Numbered from the stretch's first letter, positions 9,200-19,062 are shown. The stretch is 64,000 nt of DNA from Vibrio crassostreae (GCF_024347415.1 NZ_AP025477.1:372001-436000); one strand, 5' to 3'. Made by a program: numbers and translations. Notes: generated by a model not told the origin, from the sequence alone.

Positions 9200-10336
9200 G
9201 TGAATAAAAAATTGGTTTCTCTAGCGGTTGGTAGCATTCTCGTTTCCCCTGTTTTTGCCGACACGTTGTCAAACCCTCAAATTGGCGTTGTTCTTGATGG
9301 TTATTATCAAGACGGTCAACGTAATAACTCGGAGCGTGATGAAGGCTTTGGTCTTGGCCATACCGAACTCAACATGTCTGCGAATATCGATGACAAGTTT
9401 TATGGCTCTTTGACTACGGTTATTGAAACTCACGATGATGAGACTGAATTACTGCTCGAAGAAGCTTTCATTGAAACACTGACGATGCCTTACGGTTTAA
9501 GTATTCGAGGTGGTCGTTTCCTATCAGACTTTGGTTACCTGAATAACCAACATATGCATACTGATAGTTTTGTTGAGCGTCCTGCTGCTTACCGCACATT
9601 CTTAGGCTCTCATTATTACGATGATGGTGTTCGTGCGAACATCGTTCTACCTACAGACCTATATGTGAAGTTCGGTATTGAAGCGCTAAGTGGTAGCAAG
9701 ATGTCGTCTGTTGATGATGGCTCTGATGTTGGTGTTTACACTACAACTCTTAAGCTGGGTGACGACTTTTCAGAGTCATCAAGCTGGCAGTTTGGTTTGA
9801 GCTACTTACGAAATGAAAACGGTAAAGTACGTGAGTTTGGAGACCATGATCACGGGCACGAGCATGACCACGATCATAGCCACGGCGCGGCGGTAACGGG
9901 CTCAAACTTATACGGTGCTGATTTTGTATGGAAGTGGGCTCCAAACGGTAACTACAAATACCAAAACTTCACGCTTGCAGCTGAGTACATGCTGTTGGAT
10001 GGCATCGTTGATGACAAATACAAAAATGATGCGGAATCACCAGATACGCTAGCAGGCTATTATGTATCGGGTGTTTACCGATTCAGCCCAAGCTGGTCTG
10101 CTGGCCTGCGCTATGGTGAAGCGGAAAGCTATGATGGACACGCACATGGTGACCACATGCACTTTACTGCAATGAACGACAAAGAAGCGGATGCAATGAT
10201 CGCTTGGGATTCATCTCATTTTGGTACAGTTAGAGCGCAATACTCTCGCGTTGAAAACCAAAGTAAAGAGACAGATAACGTATTTACCCTTCAGTATGTG
10301 ATGACCTTTGGGGCGCACGGTGCTCATGCATTCTAG
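9200..10336 (+). CDS. Zinc-regulated, His-rich outer membrane beta-barrel protein
   Basis: 378 residues from the GTG at 9200, which has AAAGGA eight bases upstream and is followed directly by a clear signal peptide (NKKLVSLAVGSILVSPVFA). An upstream ATG at 9140 would include the Zur box in the coding region and bury the signal peptide, so it is rejected. The mature protein is rich in alternating aromatic/hydrophobic strands and ends in a strand, as in porin-like barrels. Two His-rich loops, one HDHGHEHDHDHSHG and one DGHAHGDHMHF, suggest metal capture at the surface or periplasmic side. It overlaps the start of the ZnuA-like gene by 11 bases, pointing to one operon. The exact role in zinc entry is inference. 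Confidence 0.8.
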   Translation: MNKKLVSLAVGSILVSPVFADTLSNPQIGVVLDGYYQDGQRNNSERDEGFGLGHTELNMSANIDDKFYGSLTTVIETHDDETELLLEEAFIETLTMPYGLSIRGGRFLSDFGYLNNQHMHTDSFVERPAAYRTFLGSHYYDDGVRANIVLPTDLYVKFGIEALSGSKMSSVDDGSDVGVYTTTLKLGDDFSESSSWQFGLSYLRNENGKVREFGDHDHGHEHDHDHSHGAAVTGSNLYGADFVWKWAPNGNYKYQNFTLAAEYMLLDGIVDDKYKNDAESPDTLAGYYVSGVYRFSPSWSAGLRYGEAESYDGHAHGDHMHFTAMNDKEADAMIAWDSSHFGTVRAQYSRVENQSKETDNVFTLQYVMTFGAHGAHAF

Positions 10337-11258
10337 GAAACTCCGACTTACAATGGCAACGGGTGTTGCCATTGTATCCTCATCGATAATTGTATCTTCG
10401 CCTGCGATGGCGTTGAATATTTTCGTTTGTGAGCCTGAATGGCAAGCACTTGTCCACAGTCACGCTCCTGATGCCAATATCTACTCGGCGACTACGGCTA
10501 AGCAAGACCCGCACTATGTTCAAGCAAGACCATCACTTATTGCCAAAATGCGTCAAGCCGATATGGCGATGTGTTCAGGGTCTGAATTAGAAGTAGGCTG
10601 GCTGCCAATGTTGCAAGTACGTAGCAGTAACCCTGCAGTGCAAGATAGTGCGTCAACCATGTTATACGCGAGCGATATGGTAGGTATGCTTGATACCCAT
10701 GACCATGTCGATCGAAGCATGGGAGATATCCACGCTCACGGAAACCCACATGTTCAGTTTGCTGCTGAGTATATGATTCCTATCTCGAGAGAAGTCACCA
10801 AGCGTTTACAACTGGTTGATCCTGACAATGCACATATCTACATGCGGAATGGTATGAAGTTTCGTGCCAACTGGCGTAATAAATTGGCAGAGTGGGAAAT
10901 GAAAGCAGAGCCGTTACAAGGTAAAAAAGTGGTCGGGTATCATGCTACATATCGTTACCTCTTTGACTGGTTAGATATGGCGCAAATTGCTGATCTAGAA
11001 CCTAAGCCTGGGATATCACCGACTACCTCACATTTACAGTCATTGACCAAATTGGATCCAGCTTCGTTTGATGCGATTGTGTATTCATCACACCAAGACC
11101 AGCGGCCTGCTAATTGGCTTAACCAGCAAATCAACAAGCCTACTATACAGCTACCATTGACGGTTGCAGAAGGTCAGAGCCTTGATCAAATGTACGATCA
11201 AGTCATTGATGAGTTGCTGAGAACGCTCGTTAACCCAGACACATCAACGAGATCGTAA
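10326..11258 (+). CDS. Zinc/manganese ABC transporter substrate-binding protein (ZnuA-like)
   Basis: About 310 residues. An N-terminal hydrophobic stretch (VAIVSSSIIVSSPAMA) is a signal peptide, with processing before LNIFVCEPEW. The cluster A-I fold is recognisable: EPEWQALV, then GSELEVGWLPML, a His/Asp-rich flexible loop DTHDHVDRSMGDIHAHGNPH around residues 120-145, YHATYRYLFDWL and LEPKPGISPTTSHL. Those His residues and GNPHVQF correspond to metal ligands in ZnuA proteins. The start is uncertain (ATG 10326 or 10353); 10326 overlaps the previous gene. The stop overlaps the permease start by one base. Zinc rather than manganese is favoured by the Zur box and His-rich loop. Confidence 0.85.
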   Translation: MHSRKLRLTMATGVAIVSSSIIVSSPAMALNIFVCEPEWQALVHSHAPDANIYSATTAKQDPHYVQARPSLIAKMRQADMAMCSGSELEVGWLPMLQVRSSNPAVQDSASTMLYASDMVGMLDTHDHVDRSMGDIHAHGNPHVQFAAEYMIPISREVTKRLQLVDPDNAHIYMRNGMKFRANWRNKLAEWEMKAEPLQGKKVVGYHATYRYLFDWLDMAQIADLEPKPGISPTTSHLQSLTKLDPASFDAIVYSSHQDQRPANWLNQQINKPTIQLPLTVAEGQSLDQMYDQVIDELLRTLVNPDTSTRS

Positions 11259-12058
11259 TGTTGATTGAATATGGTTGGCTAGCACCTGCAGTTTTGTGTG
11301 GCTTAATCGCGTTAGTCGGTAACATTGTGCTTGGGGAGCAAGTTCTCAAACGCCAGATTATCTTTATCGATCTTGCGGTCGCACAAGTGGCTGCGTTAGG
11401 CGCGGCATTGAGCCAATATTGTTTGAGCCGATTTACACTGTTTAGCGGTTCTTGGTTTGCAGAGATGATTGGCCCGTGGGTTATGTCATTACTGCTTTGT
11501 GGATTAATTGCACTCATGGAAAAGCGTTACAAACAACACTTAGAACCAATGATAGGAAGTTTGTTTGTGGTATCGGCTTCATTAGCGATTCTATTGGTCA
11601 GCAAAGATCCTCATGGCGCCGATTTTATTCAATGCATTCTCAACGGGCAGCTGTTGTGGTCTACCTGGGATGACGTCTGGCCATTGGCAATAATCACGAC
11701 CGCGATGTTGGTGTTAATTAGTGTAAAGCCTGAATTTATGCAGGGTAGTGGCTTTTACCTTATCTTCGCTATATTGATGCCGATCACCGTAAAGCTGACT
11801 GGGATATATTTGGAGTTTGCGTTACTGGTGATTCCTGCGTTATGTGCAGCTGCGTATAAAGGCGTTCGCTTCTTTATTGCGAGTATTGGGATTGGCACTG
11901 TCGGTATTTTATCGGGCTTAGCGGTGTCGGCTTATTATGATTTACCGAGTGGCGCCAGCATTGTCATCACGCTGTTTTTAACGGGATTAGTGTTCAATAT
12001 TGTGTCCCAGTTGATTAGACGTAAGTGCATGGCTAGTTCGACAAAAACTTGCGGTTAG
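11258..12058 (+). CDS. Metal ABC transporter permease (ZnuB-like, ABC-3 family)
   Basis: 266 residues, about eight membrane helices. The segment IVLGEQVLKRQIIFIDLAVAQVAALGAAL is the family hallmark, and the sequence after residue 180 (MPITVKLTGIYLEFALLVIPALCAAA) matches the second conserved core of ABC-3 permeases. The ATG overlaps the stop of the ZnuA-like gene (TAATG). No ATPase gene follows: the next gene is an unrelated dioxygenase-like protein 150 bases away. The permease must therefore borrow an ATPase (for example ZnuC encoded elsewhere) or be non-functional as a pump. Confidence 0.88.
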   Translation: MLIEYGWLAPAVLCGLIALVGNIVLGEQVLKRQIIFIDLAVAQVAALGAALSQYCLSRFTLFSGSWFAEMIGPWVMSLLLCGLIALMEKRYKQHLEPMIGSLFVVSASLAILLVSKDPHGADFIQCILNGQLLWSTWDDVWPLAIITTAMLVLISVKPEFMQGSGFYLIFAILMPITVKLTGIYLEFALLVIPALCAAAYKGVRFFIASIGIGTVGILSGLAVSAYYDLPSGASIVITLFLTGLVFNIVSQLIRRKCMASSTKTCG

Positions 12059-12209
12059 CCGAAGGTTTTATTTGGTAGTGATTGCGAGTCTGAACGTGGA
12101 CATGGAGTATTTTTTAGAACCGATAACGCTGGCATATTATATTTAGATTTAGCTATTGCAGGCTATTTAGGTATAAACTTGCGACATCATAATTCTAAAG
12201 GATGGTGCC

Positions 12210-12533
12210 ATGTACCACGGTCATATCTATTTCCCTCTTCGCTTTGCAGAGCAGGCAGAAACACTGCGTCAGAAAATTCTATCGGAACGTAAAGATGTGT
12301 TAGAGACTTTCCCATTAATACAACGTTTGGTCGGCCCACATAAGATGCCGATGTTTGAGATTCACTTTTCGAACAAAGAGTCGGGCATTGTTGAGTGGTT
12401 GGAGCAAGAGCGCGGTGATATGTCGGTGCTTATTCACCCAGTAACCGGTGGCGAAGAAACTCTAGACCACACAGTACGTGCGACTTGGCTTGGTCGCGAG
12501 CTCGGTGTATTTGAAGATACACTAAGTAGCTAA
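12210..12533 (+). CDS. DOPA 4,5-dioxygenase family protein
   Basis: 107 residues with the family signature YHGHIYFPL at the N-terminus, GPHKMPMFEIHF in the middle and VLIHPVTGGEETLDHT near the end; the His residues in these three segments correspond to the presumed metal ligands. Bacterial members are small cupin-like proteins, mostly uncharacterised, related to plant and fungal DOPA extradiol dioxygenases of betalain synthesis. The ATG at 12210 has AAAGGA just upstream. It is separated from both neighbours and probably monocistronic. The substrate is unknown. Confidence 0.82.
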   Translation: MYHGHIYFPLRFAEQAETLRQKILSERKDVLETFPLIQRLVGPHKMPMFEIHFSNKESGIVEWLEQERGDMSVLIHPVTGGEETLDHTVRATWLGRELGVFEDTLSS

Positions 12534-12723
12534 TTTAATTCGCGCCCGATAGTACGTATCTAATAAAAGTAACTGCTGTCGGGCGTAGCTCTCAGATTCT
12601 TCTCCAAATAAAATATCCTCCTTCAATTATAAATATTTCCTGCTGATCCTCAATTACGCTCTGCGATTCCTCAGTTAGCTAATACATCAAACACTCCATT
12701 TACTGGAGCCATTTCCCTTTGGG

Positions 12724-13701
12724 TTGCGTGTTATTTCTAATACAGCAATTTGGGACACTTTTTTCCATGTGGGATTGGTAATACTGACGCCATATTCATT
12801 TATGGGCTCAATAATGCTATTCAAACATCCCATCTCTTTGCTAACGATTATTCGGCTTAACCCATTAAAGGTTGCTGCGACTTGGTTAATGGTTTTGGCT
12901 GAAAACGTGATGCTTATTCTGTTGCCATTGTTTATTGGTTACGCCATCGATGGCGTGTTAAACCAAAGCTTCCAGCCTTTGACGATGCTGGCTGCGATTC
13001 TTTTTGTGCTGGTAATCATCAGTGTTGTTCGTCGTTTTTACGATACCCGTGTTTATGGGGCGATTCGGGTCAAACTGGCAAATATCGTTGAGCGCAATCT
13101 ACGCGGTTTATCTATTTCGACCAAAGACGCTCGACTCACCATGTCGCGTGAGCTGGTTGATTTCTTAGAAGACGATTTACCTGCTTTGATGACGGCTGTG
13201 GTTCAGCTTGTTGCGACTGTGGTGATTCTCTCTACATTCCATTTCTCATTGGCGCTTTGCATGTTGCTTGCCGGCCTGTCGATGCTAGCGATTTATGGCG
13301 TGTTCCACCGAACCTTTACCCAACTTAACGGCCAATTTAACGATCAAGTTGAACAGCAGGTTCAGTTGCTGAGTGGTGTTCGCTTATCAGCGCTTCGTTG
13401 GCACTTTGAGCGACTAAAACAGTGTGAAATCAAACTCTCAGACACCGAGGCCATTGTCTACGGACTGATCTTTACCGTGTTGTTTGGCGCGGTAGTGGGG
13501 AACTTGTGGATGGTGAGTCAGCTTATCGAGCCGACTGCAGGGCAAGTGTTCTCCATCGTTACCTACTCACTGGAGTTTGTTGAAACCGCAGTGATGCTAC
13601 CAATTACGCTACAAACCCTTTCTCGCCTTACGGAAATCAGTCAGCGACTCAATCATACCTTCGTCCAACAGGCTACCAAGGAGATGCCTTATGAAATTTA
13701 A
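12724..13701 (+). CDS. ABC exporter six-helix membrane domain protein without ATPase domain
   Basis: Up to 325 residues resembling only the transmembrane half of a type-I ABC exporter: LLPLFIGYAIDGVL, LVIISVVRRFYDTRVYG and FSIVTYSLEFVETAVMLPITLQ are typical of helices and intracellular loops of this fold. There is no Walker A, signature or Walker B sequence and no ATPase gene adjacent. The start is uncertain: no upstream codon has a good ribosome site, and the ATG at 12814 (MLFKHPISLL) is a plausible alternative. The stop overlaps the RND adaptor start by 11 bases, so it is likely translationally coupled to the efflux genes. Its role there is unknown. Confidence 0.75.
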   Translation: MRVISNTAIWDTFFHVGLVILTPYSFMGSIMLFKHPISLLTIIRLNPLKVAATWLMVLAENVMLILLPLFIGYAIDGVLNQSFQPLTMLAAILFVLVIISVVRRFYDTRVYGAIRVKLANIVERNLRGLSISTKDARLTMSRELVDFLEDDLPALMTAVVQLVATVVILSTFHFSLALCMLLAGLSMLAIYGVFHRTFTQLNGQFNDQVEQQVQLLSGVRLSALRWHFERLKQCEIKLSDTEAIVYGLIFTVLFGAVVGNLWMVSQLIEPTAGQVFSIVTYSLEFVETAVMLPITLQTLSRLTEISQRLNHTFVQQATKEMPYEI

Positions 13702-14846
13702 AAAGCCACTTTCGGTATTAGTCGGTTGTGCGGCTATCTTTGTTGCCTTGATTGTTGTCGATGAATTAGAACCCGAGGCAGCAGAACCAGTGAAGAAGCA
13801 AGCAGTATTAGCACCGGTCTCTGTATTGGAGGTGACACCCTCGCAGCTAGAATCGACGTTAACGGTATTAGGCTTAACTGCTGCTCGTTGGCCAATTCAG
13901 CTGAAAGCGTCGAGTAGCGCACAACTAAAATGGCTGAATGAAAATATTGAACCGGGACAGCTAGTGAATAAGGGCGATGTGTTGGCGAGGCTAGATACCA
14001 GCGCCGTTGATGCGAACTTGGCGCAAGCGTTAAGTGCGTTAAAGCAAGCGGAGCTGGAATTGAAACAGACTAAGCATGAACAGACCGTCGCGCTCAAAAT
14101 GCTCAACCCAAAAACAAGATCATCCTTTGCACGCAGCGAAAGCCAACCTACAACAAGCCAAACAGGCTTACGTAAGTGCGAAGAAGCTAGTGGAAGAGTC
14201 GACGATCACCGCGCCTTTTGATGCGGTTATCATGAAGCGCCACATTAGCCCAAGAGAGTGGGTAGAAGCTGGGCAAGTGACTTTTGAATTAGCCGCTAGT
14301 GATTCGATTGATGTCGAGCTTCCAATCTCTGAAATGCATTGGCAGCAAGTGCAAGCTGCTTTGGTTAAGCCAAGTATTCGTGTCGTGAGTCGCTCTGGGA
14401 ATCAATGGCCCGCGAAGGTGCGTTATGTATCGCCTGAAGTGGATTTGGTGACGCGTCAAAGGCAAGTTGTGCTATCGGTTGAAAACCCTTACCAAGACAA
14501 GCTTAGGCTATTCCCTAATCAGCAGGTTCAGGCCGAAGTTAACCTCGGTCTACAAGATGACGTCATAAGCGTACCTTTGAGTGCGATGACGCGAGACGGG
14601 TATGTGTGGACATTGGATACAGAAGATCGCTTACGAAAAGAGTCGGTAACGCTTATTGGGCAAGGCAGCCGAGAGCTTGATATTCGCTTCAATGATCGAA
14701 GTGATGAGGCTCGCCGTGTGGTGCAATATCCGCTTTCTTCCATGCTTAACGGTAAACAAGTCGCGCCTAGGTTCAATGGAGTCCATTCTGAAGCCATGCT
14801 CGCGGGTAAATCTGATGCAGCTCAGATTAAGGAATCAAACCAATGA
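13691..14846 (+). pseudogene. RND efflux periplasmic adaptor (HlyD/MFP family), split by a +1 frameshift
   Basis: Two frames together encode one adaptor of about 384 residues. The first frame (13691 to about 14109) gives a membrane anchor, the beta-barrel/lipoyl start (PIQLKASSSAQLKWLNENIE, GQLVNKGDVLARLDTS) and the first coiled-coil helix. The second (about 14110-14846) resumes with HAAKANLQQAKQAYVSAKKL, the second hairpin helix, then ITAPFDAVIMKRHISPREWV and the barrel domain. The break coincides with CCC followed by AAAAA at 14107-14114; deleting one base there joins the frames exactly. It may be a true mutation, a sequencing error in a homopolymer, or less likely a programmed slip. The pump gene downstream is intact. 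Confidence 0.85.
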
Positions 14847-17800
14847 GTTGGATGACAAAATGGTTCATTAATAACCCAGTCGCTGCCAATCTGCTGATGA
14901 TGGCGATTGTGATCAGTGGCGTATTAGCATTTGGACAACTGCGTGTTGAGTCGTTCCCACAAATTGCACCATCATCAATCAGTATTACTGTGGCTTATCC
15001 TGGCGGTACCGCACAACAGATTGATGAGAGCGTGACGCAACGAATCGAAGAGTCGATCAGCGGAATTGCTGGCATCAAACAGATCACCAGCCAATCGAGT
15101 GCTGGAATGTCACGAGTCGTGGTACGTAAAACCAACAGCACAGATTTAGACAAGCTCCTGGATGACATTCGTAACCAAGTTAACGCCATCAACGGCTTTC
15201 CCGTGCAAGCAGAAAGACCGCAAGTGGTGCGTAATGAATTTACCAACTTAGCGGCGTTTGTGGTGGTGTCAGGTCCAAGAACCGATGATGAATTACTACC
15301 AATTGCCAAGCAACTTGAGCAAGCGCTGAAGAAGAACCCTCAAATTTCCAAGGTATCAAACTGGGGAACTCGAACGCCTCAATTGGTTATCGAGCCTGAT
15401 CCTGACCAACTGAAAGCGTTAGGGCTGAGCTTGGAAGATCTAGCAAGACTCGTAGAGCAGCGTTCGCTTGAATCTCGTAGTGGTGAGCTAATTAGCGACA
15501 AAGGCCGAATGGTGATTCGTGGTGACGGTTATGCCGATGATTTACAGAAGTTGAATCAGCTTGTTGTGATTTCAGGAAGCAACGGAAAAATACTGCTGGG
15601 TGATATCGCCAAGTTAAGTCGTGGTTACCAATACAGTGGCTCTATCGTGCGTAACAACGGCTCTAACGCCATTGCATTATTGGTCAGTACGAGCCAAACC
15701 GACAACCTGCTCAAAGTCAGCGAAGCGATCAGCAAAACACTGGATGCCCAACGCGCGATTTTGCCGTCGGATATTGAGTTGAATACCATGGCTGACATGG
15801 CGCCTTACATTGAAGAGCAGCTATTTCGTTTGAGTGATAATGCATGGCAAGGCTTATTGATCGTCGTCGTTCTACTTGGGATCTTTCTTGAGATTAGGCT
15901 CGCGTTTTGGGTCGCGATGGGGATTCCGATTGCGCTGACAGGGACGCTCGCCGCAATGCAGCTTTTTAATTACAGCATCAACGACATCACCTTGTTTGGT
16001 TTTATCTTGGTGCTCGGTGTGTTGGTGGATGATGCGGTTGTCGTAGGTGAAGCGATACATGACAAACGTACGGGAAACGCTGGTCATTCTGGTGCCCCAA
16101 AGCTCAATGGCTCCTCAAATATAAACGGTCTTTCTAATATAAACGGAAAGATAGCCGCTTGGCAGGGCGTGCATTCTGTGTCGGTGGCGACTGTATTTGG
16201 TGTGCTAACGACCATTGCTGCATTTTCTCCAATGCTTTGGATTAATAATGAATTAGCTAAGGTGCTTGCTGGGTTTTCGGCAGTGGTGATCTTCGCTTTG
16301 CTCTTCTCTCTGATTGAAAGCAAATTCATTCTACCGTCGCACTTGGCTCAGCTTTCTGTGAAAAAGCCATCCACAAGTATTTTTGCCAAGGTTCAGAATG
16401 CCGCCCAAGGCGGGTTACAGTGGTTTAATCTCAACATCTACAAGCCAGTATTGGAGTTTGCACTTGGCTACAAAGTCGCGTCTTTACTTGGGTTTGTGGC
16501 AGCTATCTCACTGGCCTACGGCATGTGGTCTAACGGTGCGATTCGCAGTGCATTGTTCCCTGAAATTCCGGGGCGTTACATCACCGCGGTTATTGAGTTG
16601 GAAGATGGCGCACCGTTGCCTTTACAGCGCCAAGCCTTGTTGCAAGTTGAGCAAGCAATGACACAAGTAGAAAAAGGCTTGATGGACGATTACCCATTAC
16701 AAGAAAAGCCCGTGGTGAACCTGCTTGCTTGGTCTGATGGCTATGGTGAAATTGAAGTGACGGCTGAGCTTACTAACGAGTCTTTAAGCTCACTGCCGGG
16801 TAATTTATTGTTGAAGCGATGGAGAGAAAACACAGGCCAAATCGAAGGCGCTTATTCGGTTAAGTTCAGCGCGGCAGAGGAACCTGCTGGTGGAACATTC
16901 TTAACGATCTCTTCCAATGATCGTGAGCTTGCTTCTCTAGTTAGCGAGGAGCTCGCGGATACTTTGACTTCGTTGAAAGGCGTATCGGATGTCTACGACG
17001 ATGGTCAGGATGGTTTACCGCAAGTACGCTTGGTATTGAATCAATATGGCCAGCAGTTAGGGTTAACTCAAGCGAAACTGGCTCAGCTAGCAGGCGAAGC
17101 GTTTGGCGAAAGAGAAGTCCATCGCCTGTTAGAAAACGGGCAAGAGACCAAGGTGCTGCTGCAATATCCAAGAGAGGAGCGCAGAACCTTAGCTCAGCTA
17201 CAACAAGCAATTATCATGTTACCTAATGGCGGAAGCGTGATGATGGGTGATATTGCTGAGTTTCGTCACGAGCAAGAACCGCAAGTGGTTTACCGCCGCG
17301 ACCGAGAGCAAGTGATTAACCTGCATTGGAAGCAGAACCGAGATCTGCAATCACCGGAGAAAACTCGTGAGCAACTCGAAGATATGATTGAATCTCTGCA
17401 CTTACAGTTTCCAAGTGTGACGATAAAAGCGGGCGGTGAGTTTGAAGAGATAGGGGAAGTGTCGGATGGCTTTAAATCGGCAATGATTCTGACTTTGCTG
17501 ATGATCTACATCTTGTTGGCGGTGCCTTTGAAGTCTTACTGGCAACCAATGATCATCATGGCGGTCATACCGTTTGGATTCACAGGCGCGATTTTTGGTC
17601 ACTACTTGATGGACTTGCCGATCAGTATTCTTTCGATGTTCGGAATGATGGCCATGACGGGGATCGTGATTAACGATTCGTTGGTGCTGATCACGCGTTT
17701 TAATGCTGAATATCGCCAAGGCGTGCCATTACAGCAAGCGTTAGTGATTGCCGGTACTAGCCGTTTGAGAGCTATCTTCTTAACCACGATAACCACTGTG

Positions 17801-18028
17801 TGTGGGTTGTTGCCATTACTAAGTGAAACTGCGGAACAAGCACAATACTTGAAGCCTGCTGCGGTCTCACTGGTGTTTGGAGAATTGTTTGCCACTGCAG
17901 TAACGCTGATTTTGATCCCCGTGCTGCTTGGCCTGTTTTGCTGCAAGCCGCCTCAGGTTGAAAATCTAATTGCACAAGAACCACGTGAACAAGATGCATT
18001 AGAAGAACTCAGTTTGGAGCGCTCGTGA
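14843..18028 (+). CDS. RND efflux pump inner-membrane transporter (AcrB/MMPL-type)
   Basis: 1061 residues, standard for a hydrophobe/amphiphile RND pump: first helix after WFINNPVAANLL, the porter domain signature AYPGGTAQQIDESVTQRIE, helix 4 with the proton-relay Asp pair in GVLVDDAVVVGEA, and the second half with GIVINDSLVLI. It would export small hydrophobic compounds using proton motive force together with the adaptor and a TolC-type channel. It overlaps the adaptor stop by four bases. Odd point: about residues 411-439, just after helix 4, hold an Asn/Gly/Ser-rich insert with two copies of an NING motif that I do not expect in this family. Confidence 0.93.
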   Translation: MSWMTKWFINNPVAANLLMMAIVISGVLAFGQLRVESFPQIAPSSISITVAYPGGTAQQIDESVTQRIEESISGIAGIKQITSQSSAGMSRVVVRKTNSTDLDKLLDDIRNQVNAINGFPVQAERPQVVRNEFTNLAAFVVVSGPRTDDELLPIAKQLEQALKKNPQISKVSNWGTRTPQLVIEPDPDQLKALGLSLEDLARLVEQRSLESRSGELISDKGRMVIRGDGYADDLQKLNQLVVISGSNGKILLGDIAKLSRGYQYSGSIVRNNGSNAIALLVSTSQTDNLLKVSEAISKTLDAQRAILPSDIELNTMADMAPYIEEQLFRLSDNAWQGLLIVVVLLGIFLEIRLAFWVAMGIPIALTGTLAAMQLFNYSINDITLFGFILVLGVLVDDAVVVGEAIHDKRTGNAGHSGAPKLNGSSNINGLSNINGKIAAWQGVHSVSVATVFGVLTTIAAFSPMLWINNELAKVLAGFSAVVIFALLFSLIESKFILPSHLAQLSVKKPSTSIFAKVQNAAQGGLQWFNLNIYKPVLEFALGYKVASLLGFVAAISLAYGMWSNGAIRSALFPEIPGRYITAVIELEDGAPLPLQRQALLQVEQAMTQVEKGLMDDYPLQEKPVVNLLAWSDGYGEIEVTAELTNESLSSLPGNLLLKRWRENTGQIEGAYSVKFSAAEEPAGGTFLTISSNDRELASLVSEELADTLTSLKGVSDVYDDGQDGLPQVRLVLNQYGQQLGLTQAKLAQLAGEAFGEREVHRLLENGQETKVLLQYPREERRTLAQLQQAIIMLPNGGSVMMGDIAEFRHEQEPQVVYRRDREQVINLHWKQNRDLQSPEKTREQLEDMIESLHLQFPSVTIKAGGEFEEIGEVSDGFKSAMILTLLMIYILLAVPLKSYWQPMIIMAVIPFGFTGAIFGHYLMDLPISILSMFGMMAMTGIVINDSLVLITRFNAEYRQGVPLQQALVIAGTSRLRAIFLTTITTVCGLLPLLSETAEQAQYLKPAAVSLVFGELFATAVTLILIPVLLGLFCCKPPQVENLIAQEPREQDALEELSLERS

Positions 18029-19047
18029 TTGATTTTATAAAGGACAAAGACGATAGTGAAGCCAAGCGATCGAATTCAATCAAGTCGACAGATACAAGAG
18101 CTTCTATGCCTGAGAACAAAGATCGTATGACGCAACAGAGCAAACCTGATTATCAATTGGTGCCCGGTTTTAAACTGGTGCCTGAGATTGCATTGATTGA
18201 ATCTTTGCCAGAGCATCTTCAAAAACGCTTTAGTCATGCGCTTACTTTAATGCATGAAGAGTGGGGTGAGCGTCGTACATGGGAAGAGATAGCAACCGAA
18301 AGTGCAATTTCTCCTTATCACTTTCATCGTCAATTTACTGAGCTGTTCAATGAAACACCGGGTCAGTATCTGAGTCGCGTTCGATTACAAATCGCAGTGG
18401 GCTTGCTGATCAATGATGAGCCGTGGAGCGTGATTGAAATAGCTCAGTATTGTGGCTTCTCATCGTCGCAGTCTTTAGGTAAGGCGCTTAAGCGTGAATT
18501 AGGGGTTACGGCAAAGCACATTCGAGAAATGGGCTACAACGCGACACCTAAGGAGACGGCGGATTTCATTCAGAGATTGGCGCATCCGGGTGTGCAGTCT
18601 TCAATGGAAAAAGAATTGGTTAAGTCTATGCCGACCGAACTGGTTTGGTATCCAGAACGCGGTATGCAGAAGCTTAAACTAGACGACCCAGATTGGGATA
18701 CCGTATTTGAGATGTATGGCAAAAAATCGACACAACTCATGGGTACCACACCAATAAAACAGATGAGAAACAAGTGGGATGATATCGACGCGGAAATCGG
18801 AAACTGGCAAGTTGCTAGAGACCGTTACGACAAGATCGTTCCAGAAGGCTACTACTTATGTAGCGATGTTTATCTGGTTTCAGATGTGGCTTATAGCACA
18901 GCCTTAGAAGCGCTGTTTAAGGCTGTTGAACAACAAGGCTTAAAGCTGGATGTACAAGGGTATTTGGTAGAAATGATTCGCCACATTGATGATGACGAAG
19001 TGGAAGGGGTGACCTTCTCTTTTCAGCTACCCGTTTTAATCCCGTAA
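18025..19047 (+). CDS. AraC-family regulator with GyrI-like effector domain
   Basis: 340 residues. After a polar, apparently disordered N-terminal extension, residues ~65-170 hold the double helix-turn-helix: EEIATESAISPYHFHRQFTE, then VIEIAQYCGFSSSQSLGKAL. The C-terminal ~150 residues match a GyrI/Rob-like small-molecule binding domain, often linked to multidrug sensing. An internal ATG near 18106 (MPENKDRM) could be the true start, giving a more usual length. The gene overlaps the RND pump stop by four bases and is the last gene of the efflux operon, so it probably controls that operon. Confidence 0.87.
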   Translation: MIDFIKDKDDSEAKRSNSIKSTDTRASMPENKDRMTQQSKPDYQLVPGFKLVPEIALIESLPEHLQKRFSHALTLMHEEWGERRTWEEIATESAISPYHFHRQFTELFNETPGQYLSRVRLQIAVGLLINDEPWSVIEIAQYCGFSSSQSLGKALKRELGVTAKHIREMGYNATPKETADFIQRLAHPGVQSSMEKELVKSMPTELVWYPERGMQKLKLDDPDWDTVFEMYGKKSTQLMGTTPIKQMRNKWDDIDAEIGNWQVARDRYDKIVPEGYYLCSDVYLVSDVAYSTALEALFKAVEQQGLKLDVQGYLVEMIRHIDDDEVEGVTFSFQLPVLIP

Positions 19048-19062
19048 TACGGTGAACAATAA

